DNA of 64,000 nt from Nematostella vectensis (Eukaryota; Cnidaria; Anthozoa; Actiniaria; Edwardsiidae): assembly GCF_932526225.1 (NCBI RefSeq), contig NC_064047.1, positions 4,463,501-4,527,500 on the forward strand, given 5' to 3'. Position numbers and translations under genes: made by a program. Of the stretch, positions 34,101 through 46,044 are shown one piece after another (position 1 is the stretch's first letter; the number at the start of each line of letters is the position of its first letter). The notes beneath the pieces are model-generated. The model was not told where the DNA came from. It made no database searches and saw only the letters and a list, made by a program, of their open reading frames with translations.

Positions 34101-37100
34101 TATGAAGGCCATTCCTCCCATTTTGCTACCTGTAGCAGAATGACTAAAATGCCATTTTGAAATTCTCTACCAACCATTCCAATTATAGAATGATAGAAAA
34201 AAAATGCGCTCTAAGAAACACGCTTTCCCAGTAGGGAAGGGTTTACAAAAGCTACATAAAGTGATGATAGCTTTAATGTCATACAAAGCTGGTGGATCAA
34301 CTGATAATAATGCTTGTTGATGTCTAACGTACCACCCTGTACATGTGTACATCAGGGCTGTAGCAGAGGGTGGGGCACTGTGGGCACGTGCTCCCCCAAG
34401 CTTAAAAAAAAATTATAAGAAGATGACCAGTAGGGGTGTGGCTGTGCCCCAATTGTTTTTTTATGTTTCTGTATCGTGCAACCCCCCCCCCCCCCCCAAT
34501 AATTCGAGGCTTGCTACAGCTATGTACATGTAACATGGTGTCATTAATATTGATGGAGCTCACTTTCAGTACAAGCTGTTGTCGTTCTCATTGCATTATG
34601 AGAATTTGTTCCTTTTTATCCATATTTCCTATTCCATGTCACCAACAGAAACTGCTTAAAGGTGAAGACAACTGGTCCTTATCCGAGCTGGTCCATGCCA
34701 TAGTCATCATGGCCCACATTCATGCGCTCTCCAGCTTTGTCTATGGCTGCGGTGTCGTCCCAGAGATAGACTCAGAGAATGGACACACCTTCAAACCTCC
34801 GACTTTGACAGAGACAAACCAGGCAAGCTTTGACTCTGGGAACGCAACCACAGGCTCTGAGTCTGTCAGATCGTCAACAATGACTCGGGATGAGCTGATG
34901 GCCAGGATGAGGGAGGTTCGGGCCGAGCAGGACACATTGATGGAAGCTTCACAAGAAGAGCTTTTCCAGCACTTCGAAAAGCTGGAGAGTGGAGAGTGTA
35001 AGTGTTTTTTCACACGTCTGTGTTGCTAGGGGTCGTTGCTAGAGGGTGTGTTAGCCCATTTGGTTATTTAAAAAACATTTTTTAATTGAATGAAACCAAA
35101 TCTTAGACCTTCTTGTATAATACATGGCCTACTCAATTATATGACCTACTCAGAAAATCCTGACTTCATACCATTGGTATCTTTTCTTGCAACATTGTCT
35201 TGGCTCTACTTTTCAATCATGAATACAGTATAGTTTTTAATTTAATGAATGAATGAATGAATAAATAAATAAACATTACATTAATCATTAATATCAAATT
35301 CAATAAAAAATGTATTGCAATAGCTTTCAAGGCAAGAATGACAAAAAAAGAAAATCTTTAAATGAAACTAAACCCTACCTGAAAAAAAAATAATAAATTC
35401 TGGATTTTTTGTAAGCGCTGAATAACTTGCTTTTGGTTGCTGTTATTTTGTTGCTAAAAAGCCTAAGGGCATTTTAGTTTGCCCCCCATAAATTCACATG
35501 ATCTCTTAGCGCAAGTCCCCTATTAATATGGGATGTTTTTGTTTACTTGGTATTTTGTTAGATGACAAAATGATGCCTTAAGGAGTCTCTATTACTACTC
35601 AGAAACTTTTGGCAGCTGTAAAGTTCTAACTCACTCAACTGTGTCTTTCTCTCTCAGTGGCCCACTTTAAGGATGAAGCTGCATCAACACCAACAGAATC
35701 TCTAACCACTGACCTCGCCCGATACTTGGAGGACCCCAACTTCCGCTACCAGGATTTTGCCAGCCGCCCCCAACAAGACATCTCCACCTTCAGAATACAG
35801 GACTGTTCCTGGGAGGAGCATGGATTTTCGCTCTTCAATCGACTTTACCCTGATATTGGAACATTATTGGATGAGAAATTTAGTTCCACTTTAGGGCTAA
35901 CTTATTTTACGTAAGTTGTTATTATTTTTGTTATTTATTATTTTTTTGTTATTATGTTGTTTGTGACCAAATTATATACTTTTGTCACATTTTGAAAAGT
36001 CTAGTTTCAAATGCAGTGTTAGCCGCTAACACAAAATAGTAGTCAAGATTTCTTTTTTTTTATTATCTTTAGCTTGGGGGACCGAACAAATGTGGACACC
36101 ACGGTGTTTAGGATGGCAACTTGGAACTACATCCATCTTATATTTGGCATCTACCACGATGACTACTTGTACACAGAGGTGAGGACGTGCCAGCAGTTTT
36201 CACTTTCTGAAGAGTTAGACCTGCAATCAATAAGCCTTGATTGGGTGGTACACTCTAAGAAACTTTCATTGACTCTGAACATGCTCAAGTCCAACAAGAG
36301 TGCTAATAAGAGTTTCCTCAGTTTGATCACAGGGAAAGAGTCGTGAGCTGATTGCAGTTGAAATTAAAAAAAAATTGATGATCATTCCTGACCATCTCAT
36401 CAGCTCTCAAACACTCTCCATAGACCAACCATGTGAGAATGGAACTATTTTTATTTCTCATCTCCCTCCCCTACAGATGATACATCCCACCCAGAATTGA
36501 ACAGAAAAAGGGCTTTAAAACCCAAAACCATGAAATTCCATCTCTTGGGGTGGGGGGTCTTTTCTTGGAGAATAACACATCTTTGCTAAGATATTATTAT
36601 ATATTTCAAATAGAACCAAACCCTGCTAGCCAATTCGCAATAAACTGTAATTTTAAGATTGCACAGATTCGTGATTATACTTGCGCTTTTACTGACTTGT
36701 CGATGTCCTGAAACATAATCTACCATGACAATTCCTCCATAAACTAATACTGTTTTGTTTTGTTTAGGTTAACAAATTAATGGAAAGATCCTACAAAAGA
36801 TATATAAAAAAGGTAGTCTTGCCGGACTGATTCACTTATTAGCGTCGTTCTGTTTTTTTGTTTTTTTTTATATTACTCACTAAATGTGATGTCGTTTTAT
36901 TGGTAGGTTGCCTGTGTCCCTGAAAAGGCAACACAGGAAGATTATCTGGAATTCATGCCGGAGCTTACTCACTCTGAAAAGGTACCACCTTTCGAATTCC
37001 CTATCCTAAAAAATTTAGTCTTTCGATTTCCTTAAGAGCATAATTCTTCCTCCGTGCTGTCATGGTCCCACTTCACAAATTAACTGTGCTGTTATGGTCT

Positions 37101-40100
37101 CACTTCTTGACTAAACCGTGCTATCATTGTCTCACTTTACAACTAAACCGTGCTGTCATGGTCCCACTTCATAAATTAACCGTGCTGTTATGGTCTCACT
37201 TCTTGACTAAACCGTGCTATCATTGTCTCACTTTACAACTTAACCGCGCTGTCATTGTATCACTTCACAACTTAACCGTGCTGTCATGGTCTCACTTCTC
37301 AACTTAACCGCGCTGTCATTGTATCACTTCACAACTTAACCGCGCTGTCATTGTTTATCTTCACAACTTAACCATGCTGTCATTGTATCACTTCTCAACT
37401 TAACCGTGCTGTCATGGTCTCACTTCTCAACTTAACCGTGCTGTCATTATATCACTTCACAACTTAACCGTGCTGTCATTATATCACTTCACAACTTAAC
37501 CGTGCTGTCATTATATCACTTTACAACTTAACCGTGCTGTCATGGTCTCACTTCACAACTTAACCGTGCTGTCATGGTCTCACTTCACAACTTAACCGTG
37601 CTGTCATTGTCTCACTTCTCAACTTAACCGTGCTGTCATTGTATCACTTCACAACTTAACCGTGCTGTCATGGTCTCACTTCTCAACTAAACCGTGCTGT
37701 CATTGTCTCACTTCTCAACTTAACTGTGCTGTCATGGTCTCACTTCTCAACTTAACCGTGCTGTCATTGTATCACTTCACAACTTAACCGTGCTGTCATT
37801 GTATCACTTCACAACTTAACCGTGCTGTCATGGTCTCACTTAACACCTTAACCGTGCTGTCATTATATCACTTCACAACTTAACCATGCTGTCATGGTCT
37901 CACTTAACACCTGAACCGTGCTGTCATGGTCTAATTTCACAACTAAACCGTGCTGTCATGGTCTCACTTCACAACTAAACCGTGCTGTCATGGTCTCACT
38001 TCTCAACTAAACCGTGCTGTCATTGTATCACTTCTCAACTTAACCGTGCTGTCATTATATCACTTCACAACTTAACCGTGCTGTCATTATATCACTTCAC
38101 CACTAAACCGTGCTGTCATTGTCTCACTTCTCAACTTAACCGTGCTGTCATGGTCTCACTTCACAACTTAACCGTGCTGTCATTGTCTCACTTCTCAACT
38201 TAACCGTGCTGTCATTGTATCACTTTACAACTTAACCGTGCTGTCATGGGCTCACTTCTCAACTAAACCGTGCTGTCATTGTCTCACTTCTCAACTTAAC
38301 CGTGCTGTCATGGTCTCACTTCTCAACTTAACCGTGCTGTCATTGTATCACTTCTCACCAAAACCGTGCTGTCAAGGCCTCACTTCACAACTTAACCGTG
38401 CTGTCATTGTATCACTTCACAACTTAACCGTGCTGTCATTGTCTCACTTCTCAACTTAACCGTGCTGTCATTGTATCACTTTACAACTTAACCGTGCTGT
38501 CATGGGCTCACTTCACAACTTAACCGTGCTGTCATTATATCACTTCACAACTTAACCATGCTGTCATGGTCTCACTTAACACCTTAACCGTGCTGTCATG
38601 GTCTCATTTCACAACTAAACCGTGCTGTCATGGTCTCACTTCTCAACTTAACCGTGCTGTCATTGTATCACCTCACAACTTAACCGTGCTGTCATGGTCT
38701 CACTTCTCAACTAAACCGTGCTGTCATTGTCTCACTTCTCAACTAAACCGTGCTGTCATTGTATCACTTCACAACTTAACAGTGCTGTCATTGTATCACT
38801 TCTCAACTAAACCGTGCTGTCATTGTCTCACTTCTCAACTAAACCGTGCTGTCATTGTATCACTTCACAACTTAACCGTGCTGTCATTATATCACTTCAC
38901 AACTTAACCGTGCTGTCATTATATCACTTCACAACTTAACCGTGCTGTCATTATATCACTTCACAACTAAACCGTGCTGTCATTGTCTCACTTCTCAACT
39001 TAACCGTGCTGTCATGGTCTCACTTCACAACTTAACCGTGCTGTCATGGTCTCACTTCACAACTTAACCGTGCTGTCATTGTCTCACTTCTCAACTTAAC
39101 CGTGCTGTCATTGTATCACTTTACAACTTAACCGTGCTGTCATGGGCTCACTTCTCAACTAAACCGTGCTGTCATTGTCTCACTTCTCAACTTAACCGTG
39201 CTGTCATGGTCTCACTTCACAACTTAACCGTGCTGTCATGGTCTCACTTCACAACTTAACCGTGCTGTCATTGTCTCACTTCTCAACTTAACCGTGCTGT
39301 CATTGTATCACTTTACAACTTAACCGTGCTGTCATGGGCTCACTTCTCAACTAAACCGTGCTGTCATTGTCTCACTTCTCAACTTAACCGTGCTGTCATG
39401 GTCCCACTTCACAACTTAACCGTGCTGTCATTGTATCACTTCACAACTTAACCGTGCTGTCATGGTCTCACTTCTCAACTAAACCGTGCTGTCATTATAT
39501 CACTTCACAACTTAACCATGCTGTCATGGTCTCACTTAACACCTTAACCGTGCTGTCATGGTCTCATTTCACAACTAAACCGTGCTGTCATGGTCTCACT
39601 TCTCAACTTAACCGTGCTGTCATTGTATCACCTCACAACTTAACCGTGCTGTCATGGTCTCACTTCTCAACTAAACCGTGCTGTCATTGTCTCACTTCTC
39701 AACTTAACCGTGCTGTCATGGTCTCACTTCTCAACTAAACCGTGCTGTCATTGTCACACTTCTCAACTTAACCATGCTGTAATTGTCTCACTTCTCAACT
39801 TAACCATGCTGTCATGGTCTCACTTCTCAACTTAACCGTGCTGTCATTATATCACTTCACAACTTAACCGTGCTGTCATTATATCACTTCACAACTTAAC
39901 CGTGCTGTCATTATATCACTTCACAACTTAACCGTGCTGTCATGGTCTCACTTCTCAACTTAACCGTGCCGTCATGGTCTCACTTCACAACTTAACCGTG
40001 CTGTCATGGTCTCACTTCACAACTTAACCGTGCTGTCATTGTCTCACTTCTCAACTTAACCGTGCTGTCATGGTCTCACTTCACAACTTAACCGTGCTGT

Positions 40101-41667
40101 CATGGTCTCACTTCTCAACTAAACCGTGCTGTTATTGTCTCACTTCTCAACTTAACCGTGCTGTCATGGTCTCACTTCTCAACTTAACCGTGCTGTCATT
40201 GTATCACTTCACAACTTAACCGTGCTGTCATTGTATCACTTCTCAACTTAACCGTGCTGTCATGGTCTCACTTAACACCTTAACCGTGCTGTCATGGTCT
40301 GATTTCACAACTAAACCGTGTTGTCATTGTCTCACTTCTCAACTTAACCGTGCTGTCATTGTATCACTTCACAACTTAACCGTGTTGTCATGGTCTTACT
40401 TCTCAACTTAACCGTGCTGTCATTGTATCACTTCACAACTTAACCGCGCTGTCATTGTATCACTTCACAACTAAACCGTGCTGTCATGGTCTCACTTCAC
40501 AACTTAACCGTGCTGTCATTGTCTCACTTCTCAACTTAACCGTGCTGTCATTGTATCACTTCACAACTTAACCGCGCTGTCATTGTATCACTTCACAACT
40601 AAACCGTGCTGTCATGGTCTCACTTCACAACTTAACCGTGCTGTCATTGTATCACTTCACAACTTAACCGTGCTGTCATTGTCTCACTTCACAACTAAAC
40701 CGTGCTGTCATGGTCTCACTTCTCAACTTAACCGTGCTGTCATGGTCTCACTTCTCAACTTAACCGTGCTGTCATTGTATCACTTCACAACTTAACCGTG
40801 CTGTCATTGTCTCACTTCACAACTTAACCGTGCTGTCATTGTATCACTTCTCAACTAAACCGTGCTGTCATGGCCTCACTTCACAACTTAACCGTGCTGT
40901 CATTGTATCACTTTACAACTTAACCGTGCTGTCATGGTCTCACTTCACAACTTAACTGTGCTGTCATGGTCTCACTTCACAACTTAACCGTGCTGTCATT
41001 GTCTCACTTCACAACTTAACCGTGCTGTCATTGTATCACTTCACAACTTAACCGCGCTGTCATTGTATCACTTCACAACTAAACCGTGCTGTCATGGCCT
41101 CACCTCACAACTTAACCGTGCTGTCATTGTCTCACTTCTCAACTAAACCGTGCTGTCATTGTCTCACTTCTCAACTTAACCGTGCTGTCATGGTCTCACT
41201 TCACAACTTAACCGTGCTGTCATGGTCTCACTTCTCAACTTAACCGTGCTGTCATTGTATCACTTCACAACTTAACCGTGCTGTCATTGTATCACTTCAC
41301 AACTTAACCGTGCTGTCATTATATCACTTCACAACTTAACCGTGCTGTCATGGTCTCACTTCACAACTTAACCGTGCTGTCATTGTATCACTTCACAACT
41401 TAACCGTGCTGTCATTGTCTCACTTCACAACTTAACCGTGCTGTCATTGTCTCACTTCTCAACTAAACTGTGCTGTCATTGTATCACTTCACAACTTAAC
41501 CGTGCTGTCATTGTATCACTTCTCAACTTAACCATGCTGTCATGGTCTCACTTCACAACTTAACCGTGCTGTCACTTCAGGTCCACATCAATCTTCTGCT
41601 ATTGGAAGCCCGCTTGCAGGCCGAGCTCCTATACGCCACCCGCGCCATCATGAAGTACATGACCTGA
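28177..41667 (+). CDS. SESN: Sestrin
   Basis: Stress-induced regulator that in other animals binds GATOR2 to restrain mTORC1 and acts in redox defence. Exons: 28177-28443, 28568-28633, 30807-31007, 31647-31676, 33327-33479, 34649-34997, 35658-35910, 36073-36178, 36768-36812, 36907-36981, 41581-41667; in phase, 543 aa. Family marks: [10 protein letters not shown] (about 102-111), [14 protein letters not shown] (C185, Y187), [28 protein letters not shown] (Asp469-Asp470, the GATOR2-contact pair) and the end [20 protein letters not shown]. The N-terminal domain lacks the expected His of the redox triad (Tyr192 instead). In the leucine pocket T437, T440, T449, R453 and E514 are kept, but Met507 replaces Trp and Phe452 replaces Leu. 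Exon 4 is only 30 bp. Introns 4 and 10 are minisatellites. The first donor (GTTGGT) is weak. Confidence 0.93.
28634..30806 (+). other. Sestrin intron 2, no feature seen
   Basis: A 2.2-kb AT-rich intron. I see no exon, array or inverted-repeat element with clear ends. Short open stretches are chance. Confidence 0.6.
31659..33113 (+). repeat. Array of 25 copies of the sestrin exon 4 end and its 5' splice site
   Basis: The true exon end CACCAGTGCTCATATCTG and donor GTGAGTATAACTGG (donor at 31677) are followed by 24 further units of 53, 57 or 62 bp. Donor copies lie at 31730, 31787, 31840, 31897, 31954, 32011, 32068, 32130, then on to 33107. Early units read TTGTAG, ACACCAGTGCTCATATCTG, GTGAGT, so each resembles a 19-nt micro-exon with an AG before and a donor after. 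Later units read TACCAGTGCTCTTATGTGGA before CTGGTGAGT. Confidence 0.97.
33524..33913. mobile_element. Inverted-repeat element (33524-33757) plus a partial second copy
   Basis: The first copy begins AAAGCCGCATTGTCA and ends GTAAACTGGTGACAATGCGG then CTTT. A partial copy follows to about 33913 with the same right end. Another copy is at 53806-54000 and a diverged inverted one near 31385-31500. A non-coding family in sestrin introns and elsewhere. Confidence 0.7.
34353..34520 (+). mobile_element. Short inverted-repeat element, family B, most complete copy
   Basis: Begins CAGGGCTGTAGCAGAGGG and ends GAGGCTTGCTACAGC. It contains GGGCACGTGCTCCCC, GGGTGTGGCTGTGCCCC, TTTCTGTATCG and a C run. It lies in sestrin intron 5, just before exon 6. 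Confidence 0.65.
35395..35525 (-). mobile_element. Fragment of repeat family D in sestrin intron 6
   Basis: GTAAGCGCTGAATAACTTGC, then AGTTTGCCCCCCAT, TCACATGATCTCTTAGCGCA and AGTCCCCTATTA. The same order is seen, more or less diverged, near 45490-45605, and parts near 3370-3410, 7345-7665 and 8215-8285. Confidence 0.45.
37052..41578 (+). repeat. 4.5-kb array of 32-bp units filling sestrin intron 10
   Basis: About 141 copies of CTTAACCGTGCTGTCA followed by TTGTATCACTTCACAA or TGGTCTCACTTCTCAA, with blocks of units repeated in higher order (for example 38560-38750 and 39515-39705). The last copy is cut to GTGCTGTCACTTCAG, which is the acceptor of the final exon at 41581. The unit contains no AG; across the array I saw only two (near 38372 and 38781). 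Each unit has CTTAAC or CTAAAC, which fit a branch-point pattern. Confidence 0.97.
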
Positions 41668-41862
41668 CGTGATGTCATAAATCGCACCTGCGCCCGCGAT
41701 CAGTCAACAGTCTACCAAAGTACTTGGTAGACGCGTGACACGAGTGCTTGACTTTTGCATGAGTGTCCCGTATAGTGGTATATTGATATAGTTGCTGGAA
41801 TATGTCTAACAAGAACACTTTTTGACAATTGTCATCATTGTGACCGTTACGGCTACAGCAAA

Positions 41863-41868
41863 AATAAA
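41863..41868 (+). terminator. Polyadenylation signal of sestrin
   Basis: AATAAA about 195 bp after the stop codon. Confidence 0.65.
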
Positions 41869-43008
41869 TAGCTCCTTTATAGAAAGTATCTTTGATTGGT
41901 ACACAGTGTCTTATCTGAGCAAGTGCTTATTACTCTTAGAACATTAGATAGTTGGCTGTGCACTTGTTTTTGATAACGTTGGACCGTTGCACCGTGTATC
42001 GCATTAACTATAGCCTGAAAAGCATCATGAGTACTAAGTATTACCAGCACTCGTGCTCTTAGCTGAATAATGATTAGAAATTGAGGACTTAGACCCAAAG
42101 CATGGGTCGTAAGTTTCAATTAACTGCGTGATTGGAAAACTTGAAATACGGTTTATCGATCCAGTGCTATTTGAAGTGCCTCAACACAGCCTTAAAAGTT
42201 ATATATAGCTTTTTATACCAACTTAGCAAAAATAGCTTTCTAGAGAAAGTAGGCCTAAACAAACGGAATTGCTATAAAACAATCTGGACAAGTCCATAGA
42301 TGTTGATTACCTTCAAGTGAAATGTAGTTTATTCCAGTTATTCCCTGAAGGGGAATGCGAAATGCGAAATTAGAATAATTATACTTGTTGCGTTGTTTTT
42401 GTAAGCATCCAATGTTTCATATAAGTTTTTTTTAAGCGACTCGAAAATTGGTTAGTTTTGAACATTGCCTTTTGTTTCCTGTTAGAAACTTTTGATTGTC
42501 TGCCTTTTAAGAAAGGGTATTTTGTACAGGAAATGTGAGCTTTAAAAAGCTATTGTTTTCTCTTTTCATATCCTGGTAATTTAAACATTGTGCCATTCTC
42601 CTCGGCAAATACGGAAATTAAAATTAGCTACTCAGCAAGTTTGTTTGATCGAAACTAGATATCTATTTCTATACTGAAGATATTACTTATTCTTTGATTG
42701 TTCAAAGGATGTCTTCAGGATGCCCCCATCTGAAGTGACAAAAATGCCAACTTTTCCACCTTAATGATTTTGTTGTGATTTTGTTGAGTTCTCACGATTG
42801 TAGCCATGGAATAAGAAGCCCCCTGTAAGGGCCTTTCCTTCCTTTTTTCTCATTTAATTTAATGGCACAAATTGTAAATTTCAGTCACATTACCAAAAAG
42901 ATCAAAGATTCCAGGTGATGGCAAACTGCGGCGATATCAACAATACCATGCATATCCCTATTTCGAAAGAGAGATAGACCTATGGGGCTTTACGATCGTA
43001 GAATTAAA

Positions 43009-43115
43009 GCCCCGTGCGAACAGCACCAGGCAGCACCATGTACCGATTCGCTCGTTTGATCGTGCGAACAGCGCTAGCATTGCTGGGCGGCCAGTGTTGT
43101 TGGTTTGCACGGGGC
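43009..43115. mobile_element. Short inverted-repeat element
   Basis: Ends GCCCCGTGCGAACAGC and GTTGGTTTGCACGGGGC are near inverses. It is about 107 bp and non-coding. Confidence 0.6.
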
Positions 43116-45484
43116 ATGACATGTCATTTACAATCCGCGAAGACAAATCTAGGAGTAGATTTCAGATAGCGTTTGTCGCGGCAAAGCTTGTGTTTGCCTT
43201 TTGTTATGGTTATTATATAATTTGAAAGGAAATATATATAAATCGTGTAGGTTTCGCGCGACAGTAAAACTATGGAAAATGTGAGCAGAAACAGAAGCGA
43301 CATCTCACATAGGTGTGCTATATATAAATATATTTGTGAAGGATTGCAGTTTGAAATTTAGAGTTTTTATGGTTGGATCAGTTACAAATAAAAAGTTTAC
43401 AGAGGAATTTTGTGTTGATCTATTTATTGTCCTTGCAACGTACCAAAAAACTTCCTCCACATTACAACATAAAACTTTTGCCTTCTCAGAAGGCAAAGAA
43501 CATAAGGCTCTCAGCCTGATCCCTGTCACTATGAACTGGCTTCCTGTGGTTTTTAAGAGCTGTGACGTCACTTAAAACCAGCCCCACAGCCACAGGTACC
43601 CCAAACGCAAAAGGCATGGTACTGGGTTGGCTCAAGCCCGTGTAGTAACGAGAGGGGGAGGGGGGGATTTTCCCCTTGAACCCCTTTTTGTGGATTCGAA
43701 GTTCTGCAGAGAAATTGTTAACGCAAACATAAGGAGTGGCTGATGTTTGCTTATGAATGAATGATAAATATCGTTCTTTGTTTGAAATTATTTTCAAAAG
43801 AATTGCAAGCTTACCTGTATGTTTTTAATGTGAGTCTGTGAAACCGTACTATACATGAGTCCAGAAGAGATTTTGACGCCCTGTCTTCTATCTATATCTA
43901 CATAATCAAAACGACAACCAGACTGCAAACCCCCTCAAAGCTTCTTATCTGTTACCTTCTTATCTGGCATTTTGCGACATTCTAACGGGTCTTGTTTTTC
44001 ACCCAGTAAACGCCCTATGCACTGTGCGAAGCGTGTACTCAAAATCGCGCAAAGATTCTTCATGTGTTTTGGGTGAATATTCGGAGTTAAAATAAGCGGG
44101 GCTACTATCAATATTCTCACGTTTACAAGCATTGATCGCTTTCTAGCGATCTAAACGATAAGGAATAACATCTCTGATCTTCTCTATCAACGGCGGGAGT
44201 CATCTACACGTCGCTTGGAACGTATATTATGACTATCTGTGGGTTTATAAACCTGGCTTGTATCACGCCTTTTATCTTTTAGCTTTCTGCTTTGTGCTCT
44301 CTGAAATGCTATGTAAAACGTGTTTGTGCTGAGAGCAATGCTGATGGGAATCCTGAAACAGCTTTAATGTCGCCAAGTTCCAGCGTTCCTTTAACACGAT
44401 GGCAATCGTTTTTATTTTCACTCTCGCTTGCTATGCCCCTTCCGCTCTGTCGTTATCGGGTCTAGTAGATATTAGCTAGCAGTAAGAGGCGTTTTAGTAA
44501 ATTCCTCACTGTCGCCGTTTGTGTATCTGTGGCGCATGACCGACCTACCCGAAGCTTTTAAAGAGAAAGTCAAGGTTTTCTGCCGAATTTAGAGAAACTG
44601 TGACACACTTTTTATTCATACATAATGGGCTTTTATTTCTTCAAAAATGAAGTCTGTTAGATTATTTACATAAATTTTACATGTTTGAGGAAGTGCACAA
44701 TCAACAGAAAATGGCACTCAAAAGTGATCAATTGAGACATTTGGTACATCAAATTTACACGCAAATCTGTGTATTATTATTGCAAGATATTCCCGATAAT
44801 TTTGAATTAGAATTCGACAGTGAAATCGTCAAATAAAGCAATTTTAATGTTGTATTCATTGTAATAAATCGGAGATAACCAAAAATGGGACACGGGTGAA
44901 AACGACAAACACAAGGGACAAGGAAATCTTTGCATCTGCATTTCAAGTGACTAAACATTCCAAGGCAGAAATATAAGTAAGAAATTGTTTATGTAAAAAC
45001 ACAGAAAAAAGGAAACAAACTTTTCTTCGTTACTTTATCCAAGTGACGGCGATATTCTTGCAACTGCAAAACGTGTCCGAAAAATACATATTTATTTGTG
45101 TTTTGTTATTTGAATAATATGCAAATTCTGGAAGGTGTCCTAAGCTGGTCTTTTAACCTGCCATCCAGCCTGTTTATAAAGGGATGGGGGGTGGGGTTTG
45201 TCCAAAGAGATTTATTTTTCTTTTCGAGCAGACGGATAGCAGCAGAACGCATGAAAAAAATACTTCGAAAGTGAGTAAAACATCTAAAAACATTACCCGA
45301 CTAGCAGACGACTCGAACGTAAATCTAATTGTCTTCTGTCATTTTATCACGCACTTAATCCGTGATATAATTCGGACGATCCTTCGTTTGCTTATACACC
45401 TTAAAAATATGCGATTCGCACTAAAAATCACATCACTTCCTCAGATAAAGACACCAAAATGTTTTAATGAAAATAAGGCATTTG

Positions 45485-45605
45485 CGATAGAAACTTTCTG
45501 GCTGATTCGTAACCGCTGAATAAGTTGCTTTTAAATCTGCTGCCAAAAGACGCGAGTTTGCCACCCAAAAAGTCACGTGATTTGTCAAGATAAATTTCCT
45601 CTTTT
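45485..45605 (-). mobile_element. Fragment of repeat family D
   Basis: AACTTTCTGGCTGATTCGTA, CGCTGAATAAGTTGC, then CGCGAGTTTGCCACCC and AAAAGTCACGTGATTTG. The same modules recur in introns of the receptor, DNAJC28 and sestrin genes. Confidence 0.45.
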
Positions 45606-45619
45606 TGCATAGGCCTACC

Positions 45620-45659
45620 AACTATGGCCTATGTGAGACACCTCACATAGGCCATAGTT
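45620..45659. repeat. Perfect 18-bp hairpin
   Basis: AACTATGGCCTATGTGAG and its exact inverse CTCACATAGGCCATAGTT are separated by ACAC. It could extrude as a cruciform or be the core of a foldback element. Confidence 0.85.
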
Positions 45660-46044
45660 AATGTCACTTTTCACGGATCATAACTCGCGTTAAGCTGGTA
45701 CCTAACTGCGCGATAAACGATACATCGGTTGAACGCTAGTTCAGACAGGCGTATGCAGAAAGTCATAACTGGTGTCCGTCTTGCGCTGGTTTTTCCCATG
45801 TTACCGGTAATGGACCCTTTCCATTAAAGAAAAAAACAAAAACAAAGCCTTGCTAAAAAAACTCGAACTGTCTCAATGCTAACGAGGGCAAACAGAGCAT
45901 TCCCTAACGCTTGAGGCTATCGTGGTTCCTTACTACCGCTATGAGTATCAGGCAATGAACGGTAACATCTACATTTTGTAGGGCGTGGCACTCGCCTTAG
46001 TTGCATTCTCCCTTGTTCTACGCGTTTAGATCACATGTGAGATC

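Noticed and set aside
37062-40795. Repeated reading frames with HFSTKPC and LTVLS motifs
   Set aside because: They are translations of the 32-bp array in sestrin intron 10, broken at regular steps, with no start context or splice structure.
44400-44480. Signal-peptide-like start MAIVFIFTLACYAPSALS
   Set aside because: A stop follows within a few codons and no later exon could be joined; too little to call a gene.
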